Below, piece after piece: positions 1-5,745 of a stretch of DNA of 7,673 nucleotides. The position numbers and the translations under genes were made by a program. Numbering within the stretch: the stretch's first letter is position 1; every line of letters starts with the position of its first letter. Below the pieces are notes generated by a model that was not told the DNA's origin, ran no database searches, and saw only the letters and a program-made list of their open reading frames with translations. This DNA comes from Clostridia bacterium (GTDB lineage Bacteria > Bacillota > Clostridia > Oscillospirales > Acutalibacteraceae): NCBI GenBank assembly GCA_900767015.1, contig CAAFXQ010000022.1:1-7673 (forward strand), in the 5' to 3' direction.

Positions 1-18
1 CGTGTGCTCTTCCGATCT
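1..18. other. Illumina adapter remnant (not biological)
   Basis: The first 18 bases, CGTGTGCTCTTCCGATCT, match the 3' end of the Illumina TruSeq read-2 adapter. They are followed directly by AT-rich sequence resembling a promoter. An untrimmed adapter at base 1 marks a contig end and should be masked. Anything upstream of the first operon is therefore missing. Confidence 0.95.
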
Positions 19-38
19 GAAAAAATTGTTGTAAGCTA

Positions 39-67
39 TTGACAAAATCGCTTTAAAGTACTAAAAT
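39..67 (+). promoter_or_regulatory. Sigma-A promoter of the ABC importer operon
   Basis: A perfect -35 TTGACA (39-44) is followed after exactly 17 bases by TAAAAT (62-67), one mismatch from TATAAT. Transcription would begin near base 74, leaving a 5' leader of about 60 bases before the start codon at 134. This is too short for a T-box or a typical riboswitch. The spacer contains one copy of a CGCTTTAAA repeat that recurs downstream. Confidence 0.8.
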
Positions 68-112
68 GTGAAGCAAGCTAAAGTTAACGCTTTAAAACGT
101 TAAGCCTTTAAA
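49..112 (+). repeat. Three short TTTAAA-centred repeats around the promoter
   Basis: CGCTTTAAA occurs at 49-57, between -35 and -10, and again at 88-96 in the early transcribed region. A related GCCTTTAAA lies at 104-112. The middle copy sits in an inverted repeat, TTAACG (84-89) and CGTTAA (98-103). The position fits an operator, but the sequence is AT-rich and short matches can arise by chance. Confidence 0.3.
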
Positions 113-133
113 CCATTAAACGGAGGTAAAAAC

Positions 134-1168
134 ATGAAAAAGTTCACAAAAGTATTATCTGTCATTCTTTGCCTTGCCCTTGTTCTGACGGCATTTGCAG
201 CCTGCGGCGGCAAAGATGACGCAACCACGGCTCCCGGCGATACATCGGCTCCGGCGGCAACTGACACCGACAAGACCTATACCGTCGGTATCTGCCAGCT
301 TGCTCCGCACGTAGCACTTGACGCTGCAACGAAAGGCTTCAAGGAAGCACTCACCGAAAAGCTCGGTGACAAGGTAACCTTTGACGAGCAGAACGCTGCC
401 GGTGAAGCCAACGCTTGTGCGACGATTGTCAACAAGTTCGTAGCTTCCAAGGTTGACCTGATTATGGCGAACGCCACCCCGGCTCTTCAGGCTGCTGCGG
501 CCGCAACGTCCACAATCCCCATCGTCGGCACATCGGTTACCGACTATGCAACCGCTCTTGACATGGATGTTGATTCCTGGACAGGCAAAACCGGCGTCAA
601 TATCACCGGTACCGCTGACTGCGCTCCCCTTGAGAAGCAGGCTGAGATGATCCTCGCCCTTGTTCCGGACGCCAAGACCGTCGGCATCATCTACTGCTCA
701 GGCGAAGCCAACTCCAAGTTCCAGGTTAATGCTGTCAAGGCTTACCTTGAGAAGAAGAATATCACTGTAAAGGAATATCCGTTTGCCGATTCCAACGACA
801 TTACTACTGTTGTTACCAAGGCTGTTTCCGAGTGTGACGCTCTTTATGCTCCGACCGATAATAAGGTTGCTGACAACACCGAAGTTGTTAACAACATTGC
901 GGAACCGGCAGGCATTCCCCTCATCGCAGGTGAAGAGGGTATCTGTAAGGGCTGCGGTGTTGCGACTCTTTCCATCAGCTACTATGATATCGGTTACGAA
1001 GCCGGTATGATGGCTTACGATATCCTTGTAAACGGTAAGAATCCTGCTGAAATGGAAATCGGTTACAGCTCGAACCTTGTTGAAAAGTATGTCAAGGACA
1101 GAGCGGAAGCTCTCAAGATTACGATTCCCGAAGGTTATGAGGAAATCGTTGTCGAAGCGGACAAATAA
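134..1168 (+). CDS. ABC importer substrate-binding lipoprotein (TrpX-like, ABC_sub_bind family)
   Basis: This 344-residue protein is an extracytoplasmic solute receptor that would deliver ligand to the permease and ATPase encoded next. Residues 1-23 form a lipoprotein signal peptide: KK, a hydrophobic core, then a lipobox FAAC with Cys24 as the lipidated residue. A flexible Ala/Thr/Asp/Pro-rich linker runs to about residue 47. The rest looks like a type I periplasmic-binding fold of the ABC_sub_bind family (PF04392), with characteristic stretches around residues 89-137 such as DLIMANATPALQ and IPIVGTSVTDY. The length is normal for the family. The ATG is supported by GGAGG at 122-126, 7 bases upstream. 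Family members are often labelled putative tryptophan/tyrosine binding proteins, and streptococcal TrpX relatives bind aromatic amino acids. The ligand here is inferred, since many paralogues are uncharacterised. Confidence 0.92.
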   Translation: MKKFTKVLSVILCLALVLTAFAACGGKDDATTAPGDTSAPAATDTDKTYTVGICQLAPHVALDAATKGFKEALTEKLGDKVTFDEQNAAGEANACATIVNKFVASKVDLIMANATPALQAAAAATSTIPIVGTSVTDYATALDMDVDSWTGKTGVNITGTADCAPLEKQAEMILALVPDAKTVGIIYCSGEANSKFQVNAVKAYLEKKNITVKEYPFADSNDITTVVTKAVSECDALYAPTDNKVADNTEVVNNIAEPAGIPLIAGEEGICKGCGVATLSISYYDIGYEAGMMAYDILVNGKNPAEMEIGYSSNLVEKYVKDRAEALKITIPEGYEEIVVEADK

Positions 1169-1185
1169 TCCAAGTCAAAATCAAA

Positions 1186-1215
1186 CAAAGTGCAGGTCGT
1201 AAGATCTGCACTTTG
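1186..1215 (+). terminator. Intergenic hairpin 1 after the binding-protein gene
   Basis: CAAAGTGCAG (1186-1195) pairs perfectly with CTGCACTTTG (1206-1215). The stem extends inward by a G-U, a U-A and a C-G pair, closing on a GUAA loop (1199-1202) of the GNRA type. That gives a 13-bp stem 17 bases after the stop codon. There is no U-tract, so alone it looks more like a 3'-end stabiliser or processing barrier than a terminator. Confidence 0.6.
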
Positions 1216-1243
1216 AAAGCGATAGGGAGACTTATCGCTTTTT
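1216..1243 (+). terminator. Intergenic hairpin 2: likely leaky intrinsic terminator
   Basis: AAAGCGATA (1216-1224) pairs with TATCGCTTT (1233-1241), extended inward by a G-U and a G-C pair to a GAGA (GNRA) loop at 1227-1230. It starts directly after hairpin 1. The run of T at 1239-1243, then a T-rich stretch, resembles a weak Rho-independent terminator. As the permease and ATPase genes have no evident promoter of their own, partial termination here would give more binding protein than membrane components. That is a common arrangement in ABC importer operons. Confidence 0.65.
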
Positions 1244-1255
1244 GTTCATTTTCAG

Positions 1256-1288
1256 AAAGGAAGCGTCCGAGGACGCAGCATTTTTACT
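1256..1288 (+). promoter_or_regulatory. Hairpin-interrupted ribosome binding region of the permease gene
   Basis: The best Shine-Dalgarno, AGAAAGGAAG (1254-1263 region, AGGA core 1258-1261), lies 27 bases before the ATG at 1289, too far for normal use. Between them is a perfect inverted repeat, GCGTCC (1263-1268) and GGACGC (1271-1276). Folding it removes 14 bases and leaves about 13. A second possible site, GAGG (1269-1272), is inside the hairpin and 16 bases from the ATG. A non-standard ATT start at 1280 would be 7 bases from GAGG, but protein-family similarity favours the ATG. Confidence 0.5.
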
Positions 1289-2209
1289 ATGGCGACATTT
1301 TTTAACGCTCTTCCGGGTGCCGTTACTCAGGGTCTTATCTGGGGCATTATGGCGATCGGAGTCTATATCACGTTCAAGGTTTTAGACCTTGCCGACCTGA
1401 CCGTTGACGGCTCATTGGCTACGGGCGGTGCGGTTTTTGTTATGCTCACGACAAACGGCGTCAATATTTACATCAGTCTGATTGTAGCTTTCTTAGCGGG
1501 TTGTGTTGCGGGCTTTATCACGGGTATGTTTCATACAGCTTTCGGAATTCCTGCGATTCTTGCCGGTATTCTGACGCAGTTTTCGCTGTATTCTATCAAT
1601 CTGAGAATCATGGGTAACAATTCAAACGTTGCCATTAACTTCAGAAAGTACAATCTTCTTGTCACCTTAAGCAACATCAATAAGTCGCTTATTGTCGGTG
1701 TAATTCTTGTTGTGCTGATCATAGCGCTTCTTTATTGGTTTTTCGGTACGCAGTTCGGCTCGGCAATCCGTGCGACCGGCTGTAACGAAGCGATGGCGAG
1801 AGCGAACGGCATCAACACCAACCGTAATAAAGTTTTCGGACTTGTACTTTCGAACGGAATTGTGGCGCTTGCCGGTGCTCTTGATGCGCAGTATCAGGGA
1901 AGCTCCGACCTCAACCGTGGCAGAGGCGCAATTGTTATCGGTCTTGCCGCCGTTATTATCGGCGAAGTCATTTTCGGCAAGATTTTCAAGAACTTTGCGC
2001 TTCGTCTTGTAGGTGTTACCCTTGGCGGTGTCATCTATTATATTGTTCAGACAGTTGTCATTCAGGTCGGCCTGAATCCGAACGATCTGAAGCTGTTCTC
2101 GGCTTTGTTTGTAGCAATTTTCCTCGGTTTGCCGTATTGGAAAAGTCAACTGAAGCCCTCAGCGAAAAAGCAGGCAAAAAAGAACGGGGAGGTGGGAGCC
2201 AATGCTTGA
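1289..2209 (+). CDS. ABC importer permease (TrpY-like, BPD_transp_2 family)
   Basis: This 306-residue polytopic membrane protein would form the translocation channel of the importer. Hydrophobic segments can be seen at roughly residues 12-30, 44-56, 60-82, 87-105, 134-152, 182-200, 213-231, 238-260 and 268-283. The tail is Lys-rich and probably cytoplasmic. The N-terminal pattern NALPGAVTQGLIWGIMAIGVYITF followed by LADLTVDGS is typical of permeases paired with ABC_sub_bind receptors, in the branched-chain-amino-acid permease superfamily (PF02653). The cytoplasmic stretch GSAIRATGCNEAMARANGIN at 157-176 corresponds to the coupling loop that contacts the ATPase. The gene lies 120 bases after the receptor gene and overlaps the ATPase gene by 8 bases, indicating one operon. 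Its own ribosome binding site is unusual. Substrate is not determined by the sequence. Confidence 0.93.
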   Translation: MATFFNALPGAVTQGLIWGIMAIGVYITFKVLDLADLTVDGSLATGGAVFVMLTTNGVNIYISLIVAFLAGCVAGFITGMFHTAFGIPAILAGILTQFSLYSINLRIMGNNSNVAINFRKYNLLVTLSNINKSLIVGVILVVLIIALLYWFFGTQFGSAIRATGCNEAMARANGINTNRNKVFGLVLSNGIVALAGALDAQYQGSSDLNRGRGAIVIGLAAVIIGEVIFGKIFKNFALRLVGVTLGGVIYYIVQTVVIQVGLNPNDLKLFSALFVAIFLGLPYWKSQLKPSAKKQAKKNGEVGANA

Positions 2210-2999
2210 AATCAAAAACGTAAGCAAGACCTTTAATCCCGGAACCGTTAACGAGAAAAAGGCATTAAGCGATATCAACCTCACCTTGAACGACGGCGAT
2301 TTTGTCACCGTCATCGGCGGAAACGGAGCCGGAAAGTCAACGGTCATGAACATCATCACAGGTGTTTACTCCGTTGACTGCGGCTCGATAACGATCGACG
2401 GTATCGACGTCACCTCGATGCCCGAATATAAACGGGCAAAGTACTTCGGCCGTGTTTTCCAGGATCCGATGACAGGTACTGCGGCGACAATGGAGATTGT
2501 CGAAAACCTTGCCATCGCCAAAAAGAGGGGACAGCGGCGCACGCTGAAATACGGAATCAGCAAAAAGGAAAAAGAGGAATACCGTGAGCTACTCAAAAAG
2601 CTTGATCTCGGTCTTGAGGACAGATTGACGTCAAAGGTCGGTCTTCTTTCCGGCGGACAAAGACAGGCGCTGACGCTTTTAATGGCGACGCTTCAGAAGC
2701 CGAAAATGCTTCTTTTGGACGAGCATACCGCCGCACTTGATCCGAAAACCGCCGCAAAGGTTCTGACCTTGAGCGACAGTCTTATCAGGGAGAACAACCT
2801 CATGACGATGATGGTCACGCACAACATGCACGATGCGATTGCGTATGGCAACCGTCTTATTATGATGCACGAGGGAAGAATTATTTTGGATATCTCCGGC
2901 GAAGAGAAAAAGAATCTGACCGTTGAAATGCTTCTTCACAAGTTTGAAGAGGTCAGCGGCTCGGAATTCGTAAGCGACAGAGCACTTTTGTCGAAATAA
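2202..2999 (+). CDS. ABC importer ATP-binding protein (TrpZ-like)
   Basis: This 265-residue cytoplasmic ATPase would power the importer. All nucleotide-binding motifs are intact: Walker A GGNGAGKST (39-47), Q-loop Gln87 in VFQDP, signature LSGGQ (149-153), Walker B MLLLDE (169-174), D-loop with Asp180, and switch His207 in VTHNM. Signature and D-loop follow the pattern of ATPases paired with ABC_sub_bind systems, including DEHTAALDP. GGAGGT at 2188-2193 lies 8 bases before the ATG. The ATG precedes the permease stop, so the two are probably translationally coupled. The gene ends just before a strong bidirectional terminator. Its length is normal and no residue is missing. Confidence 0.95.
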   Translation: MLEIKNVSKTFNPGTVNEKKALSDINLTLNDGDFVTVIGGNGAGKSTVMNIITGVYSVDCGSITIDGIDVTSMPEYKRAKYFGRVFQDPMTGTAATMEIVENLAIAKKRGQRRTLKYGISKKEKEEYRELLKKLDLGLEDRLTSKVGLLSGGQRQALTLLMATLQKPKMLLLDEHTAALDPKTAAKVLTLSDSLIRENNLMTMMVTHNMHDAIAYGNRLIMMHEGRIILDISGEEKKNLTVEMLLHKFEEVSGSEFVSDRALLSK

Positions 3000-3003
3000 A
3001 AAG

Positions 3004-3040
3004 TAACCTGCCCGGCTCAAAAAAAGAGTCGGGCAGGTTA
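3004..3040. terminator. Bidirectional terminator between converging operons
   Basis: TAACCTGCCCGGCTC (3004-3018) pairs with GAGTCGGGCAGGTTA (3026-3040), a 15-bp stem with a single G-U and a loop of seven A. On the minus strand the stem is followed by CTTTTTATTT, a good U-tract, so it ends the glycan genes well. On the plus strand the following sequence is only moderately T-rich (TCTATTATC), so termination of the ABC operon relies mainly on the strong stem. Confidence 0.85.
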
Positions 3041-3079
3041 TCTATTATCTATTATCTGTTATCTTTTATCTGTTATCTT
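3038..3079. repeat. Heptanucleotide tandem repeat, six copies of TTATCTN
   Basis: Six consecutive 7-base units fit TTATCT followed by A, A, G, T, G, T. The array begins in the last three bases of the terminator stem and runs into the 3' end of the minus-strand sugar transferase gene. There it encodes the final residues KITDKR and the stop. On the minus strand each unit carries TAA, so a 7-base change in copy number still gives a nearby stop in any frame. Confidence 0.85.
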
Positions 3080-3685
3080 TTCGTTTTGATTGATGGCTCC
3101 CGTTCCGCCCTCGACAACGCCGTCCTTCTTCAGTACGGAAAGAATCGTGCCGAAGAAGCATTTAACGTCCATGAGAAAGCCCATATGCTCGACATAATAG
3201 CCGTCAAGTTTTGCCTTTTCCTCGATTTCAAGCTCGTCTCTGCCGTGAATCTGCGCCCAGCCGGTAAGACCCGGACGGACATCGTTTGCGCCGTATTTAT
3301 CCCGTTCGGCGATCAAGTCGAACTGATTCCATAAAGCGGGCCTCGGACCGATGACCGCCATGTCGCCCTTGAAAATATTGATCAGCTGCGGGAGCTCGTC
3401 AAGCGAGGTCTTGCGCAGGAATTTACCGACCTTTGTAATGTATTGATCGGGGTTTTCCAAAAGGTGAGTCGGTGTATCGTGCGGCGTGTCAATACGCATG
3501 GTGCGGAATTTATAGATTTCGAAATGCTGTTTGTGTATGCCGACTCTCTTTTGCTTAAAGAATATCGGGCCCGGAGAGTCAAGCTTGATGGCGATTATCA
3601 GAATCAGAAACAGCCACGAAAGAAGAAGCATGCCCAAAAAGGAAAGAATGATGGCAAGAAGCCGTTTTAATACTTTATGATACAT
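3059..3685 (-). CDS. Small bacterial sugar transferase (phosphoglycosyl transferase, PF02397)
   Basis: This 208-residue membrane-associated enzyme would transfer a sugar phosphate from a nucleotide sugar to undecaprenyl phosphate, the first committed step of a lipid-linked glycan. Residues 10-34 form the single hydrophobic segment, followed by KLDSPGP. That is the form of the re-entrant helix in monotopic transferases such as PglC. The catalytic pair Asp96-Glu97 lies in SLDELPQL, with FRTM at 60-63, GPRP at 113-116 and RPGLTGWAQIHGR at 137-149. It lacks the extra N-terminal membrane domain of WcaJ-type enzymes. The sugar cannot be deduced. It follows the glycosyltransferase gene by 69 bases on the same strand. 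The last six residues come from a heptad repeat and are probably not functional. The nearest Shine-Dalgarno is 35 bases upstream across a hairpin. Confidence 0.93.
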   Translation of the reverse strand: MYHKVLKRLLAIILSFLGMLLLSWLFLILIIAIKLDSPGPIFFKQKRVGIHKQHFEIYKFRTMRIDTPHDTPTHLLENPDQYITKVGKFLRKTSLDELPQLINIFKGDMAVIGPRPALWNQFDLIAERDKYGANDVRPGLTGWAQIHGRDELEIEEKAKLDGYYVEHMGFLMDVKCFFGTILSVLKKDGVVEGGTGAINQNEKITDKR

Positions 3686-3729
3686 AGTTTTTTCGGCTTG
3701 TCATAATGGCAAAGCCGCCGTCCTTTCTT
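3686..3729 (-). promoter_or_regulatory. Hairpin-interrupted ribosome binding region of the sugar transferase gene
   Basis: On the minus strand, AAGAAAGGA (3729-3721) is the only good Shine-Dalgarno, but 35 bases separate it from the ATG at 3685. Between them CGGCTT (3717-3712) can pair with AAGCCG (3699-3694). Folding the 24-base hairpin leaves about 11 bases, a workable distance. An out-of-frame ATG in the loop (3704-3702) opens a 9-codon frame, MTSRKNYVS, that overlaps the real start and stops at 3677-3675. It could be a translated leader, though this is weak. Confidence 0.4.
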
Positions 3730-3754
3730 GAAAAAATAAACGATTGAAGCTGTA

Positions 3755-4789
3755 TCAGCTGATAATTTTCTTAATGAAGTTTTTCAGCCGCCTTTTTTTG
3801 ACTGTTTCAGAAACTTTCATGTAAATTTCTTTTATGTCAGCATTTTTCAAAAGTTCTGCCGTTTGGTATCCGGAACATTTTTCATTATGGCAAGCGTGAT
3901 ATATTTCCGGTCTGTTCAAAGCCTCCTTTACGGCTTTTGCAAACGAATCATAGGAATATCCGCCTTTTTCAATAAGCATTTCAAAGTAAGTGAAGGTCAT
4001 ATTGCAAAGCTCAATGTCCGCCAATCTGAAAGCGTCACTTTCCGGAATATACTTTTCGGCAAACGGCATTTTGTAGTTATATAGCTTGATCCATTCGTCA
4101 AGCATATCGAGTCTGAATGCTGATGTACCGCCTGCGATGTAGTAATAATAAACGATGTCGGGAATAAAAGATACCTTGTCGGCAATCGCAAATGCGTTGA
4201 GTGTTACAATAAGATCTTCACCGAAAAAGACTCTTATGTCAGAAATGTTTGCATAGGCTGCTTTGATGATCTGACTCCTGAACAGCTTAGCACAAAGTGA
4301 AACCGGAACGTTTGATATTCCGAACCAACTGATATAAAGCTCGTTGATAATCTGCTCTCTTTCGTAAATTTGCGGCTCACTGATCTGAAAACAAGGAGAA
4401 CAGTACCCTCTTATTTTGATGCCTTTGACTTTTTTTACGCAGTTGCCGATACAAATATCGCTTTCGCTTCTTTGGGCTTGTCTGAGCAACAGCTCAATCG
4501 CATTCGGCGGTATGGTATCATCCGCATCAGAAAAGCAAATATAGTCACCGGAGGCGATATTTACGCCTTTTCTTCGTGCGGCGACGGTTCCTTGGTTTTC
4601 CTGATGAATTACTCTGATTCTGGAATCGGATTGTGCAAGTCGGTCTAAAATCTTTCCGCTCGAATCGGTTGAACCGTCGTTTACAGCAATTATTTCCAAA
4701 TCCTTTTCGGTTTGTTTCAGAATAGATTGTATGCATCTTGAAATTGTTTTTTGGGCGTTATAAACGGGTATGATTACACTGACCGGCAT
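3755..4789 (-). CDS. Family 2 glycosyltransferase
   Basis: This 344-residue enzyme probably adds a sugar from a nucleotide donor to a growing lipid-linked glycan at the cytoplasmic face. Residues 1-110 are a clear GT-A fold: VSVIIPVYNAQKTISRCIQS (3-22), the nucleotide-binding NDGSTDSS (37-44), GTVAARRKG (67-75) and the metal-binding acidic cluster DADD (88-91). The C-terminal part holds CAKLFRSQII and FGEDLIV, common in capsule and exopolysaccharide glycosyltransferases. There is no strong transmembrane segment. Donor and acceptor are unknown. The start has GGGGG (4801-4797) about 7 bases upstream. The gene looks richer in A and T than its neighbours, as is often seen in variable surface-glycan genes. 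It leads a two-gene unit with the sugar transferase and is divergent from the TetR gene. No convincing promoter was found for it. Confidence 0.93.
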   Translation of the reverse strand: MPVSVIIPVYNAQKTISRCIQSILKQTEKDLEIIAVNDGSTDSSGKILDRLAQSDSRIRVIHQENQGTVAARRKGVNIASGDYICFSDADDTIPPNAIELLLRQAQRSESDICIGNCVKKVKGIKIRGYCSPCFQISEPQIYEREQIINELYISWFGISNVPVSLCAKLFRSQIIKAAYANISDIRVFFGEDLIVTLNAFAIADKVSFIPDIVYYYYIAGGTSAFRLDMLDEWIKLYNYKMPFAEKYIPESDAFRLADIELCNMTFTYFEMLIEKGGYSYDSFAKAVKEALNRPEIYHACHNEKCSGYQTAELLKNADIKEIYMKVSETVKKRRLKNFIKKIIS

Positions 4790-4972
4790 TCTTTTTCCCC
4801 CTATTCATTTTTTTAAGAATACCACAAATTCCGACCGATTTCAACAAAATTCAGTTAATTGTCGTTTGTCAAAAACATCAGATGGATATTCTCAAACAGG
4901 AACAAAAAATACCGTCAAAGACATAAATGCTTCATAATGATTAAACTTTTTTAACACATCGCTGATTTTGTC

Positions 4973-5001
4973 TTGCATTTTTTGCCGATTGTTGATACAA
5001 T
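4973..5001 (+). promoter_or_regulatory. Promoter of the TetR-kinase operon with a possible operator
   Basis: TTGCAT (4973-4978) and TACAAT (4996-5001) are 17 bases apart, a good sigma-A pattern, with transcription starting near 5008. An inverted repeat, ATTGT (4988-4992) and ACAAT (4997-5001), overlaps the -10 element. It could be the binding site of the TetR-family protein encoded downstream, giving autoregulation. Arms of 5 bp are short for a TetR operator, so this second part is tentative. Confidence 0.5.
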
Positions 5002-5061
5002 ATAAAAGTTGCATAATCTTATAAAATGTTGAAAAACGTAATCAGTCAGGAGCAGTGATTC

Positions 5062-5745
5062 ATGCATAAAAATGTATACCATAAGCCGACTTTTGACAAT
5101 ATATCCGAAGAGAAAAGGAAAAAAATACTGGACGTTGCCGTGAATGAATTTGCCAACAACGGCTTCGAAAACGCAAACATCAATACCATCGCCAAAAAGG
5201 CAGACGTGAGCGTCGGCTCGCTTTACAAATATTTCGATACGAAAGCAGACTTGTTTCTGACGAGCGTCAATTACGGCGTAAGCTCCCTTGAAAAGATTCT
5301 GGCTCAGGTCGTGTCCCTTGAGGAGGACGTGATGCTCAAGCTTGAAAAGCTTGTCCGTGCGGCTATCAGCTATTCAAGAGAAAATGCCGTCATGATAAAG
5401 CTTTATAACGAGTTCACGACCGAAAGCAACGCTGAGCTTGGCGAAAAGCTTGCCGAGCGAATGGAGTCGATTACCGCTGACGCCTACCGAAAGGCAATTA
5501 TCAAAGGACAGATTGACGGCGAAATCAGAGCCGATATCGACCCCGGAATGGCGGCATTGATGGTAGACAATATGCTGATGAATCTTCAGTTTTCCTACGC
5601 CTGCACCTATTACGGACGGCGGCTTAGCATCTACGCCGGAAAAGATATCTTCGAAAAGGACGATTTTGTCGTTGAAAATGTTTTGAGATTTATCAAAAGC
5701 GCATTGAAGCCTAATATTTATCCCGAAAGGAATGTGAATATATGA
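5062..5745 (+). CDS. TetR/AcrR-family transcriptional regulator
   Basis: This 227-residue DNA-binding protein probably represses its own operon and releases DNA on binding a small ligand. Residues 16-65 form the TetR helix-turn-helix domain: KILDVAVNEFANNGFENANINTIAKKADVS, then VGSLYKYFDTKADLF, where the Tyr-Lys-Tyr-Phe recognition segment is typical. The remaining helical domain (about 70-215) is divergent, as usual for ligand and dimerisation domains, and gives no ligand clue. AGGAG at 5048-5052 lies 9 bases before the ATG. The stop overlaps the kinase start in an ATGA, so the two are co-transcribed and coupled. This makes the kinase, or its substrate, the likeliest object of its control. 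The neighbouring divergent glycosyltransferase gene could also be affected, being 272 bases away. Confidence 0.92.
   Translation: MHKNVYHKPTFDNISEEKRKKILDVAVNEFANNGFENANINTIAKKADVSVGSLYKYFDTKADLFLTSVNYGVSSLEKILAQVVSLEEDVMLKLEKLVRAAISYSRENAVMIKLYNEFTTESNAELGEKLAERMESITADAYRKAIIKGQIDGEIRADIDPGMAALMVDNMLMNLQFSYACTYYGRRLSIYAGKDIFEKDDFVVENVLRFIKSALKPNIYPERNVNI

Noticed and set aside
68..133. T-box or riboswitch in the leader of the ABC operon
   Set aside because: The leader is only about 60 bases from the predicted transcription start to the ATG and lacks T-box motifs or a terminator/antiterminator pair.
1667..2149. 160-codon minus-strand open frame inside the permease gene
   Set aside because: It is fully antisense to a clear membrane transporter gene, and its composition resembles a reverse-frame shadow with no family match.
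3731..3760. Possible terminator between the glycosyltransferase and sugar transferase genes on the minus strand
   Set aside because: AGCTG and CAGCT form only a 5-bp stem, and the T-rich run begins several bases later. This is too weak to split the two-gene unit.
4801..4807. Single TGAATAG heptad (minus strand) upstream of the glycosyltransferase gene
   Set aside because: One 7-base copy in an AT-rich spacer is expected by chance and does not form an array.
4844..4872. Minus-strand TTGACA (4872-4867) as promoter of the glycosyltransferase gene
   Set aside because: The -35 is perfect, but no acceptable -10 is found at 16-18 bases (ATTTTG or TTTTGT at best). The start of this transcript remains unknown.
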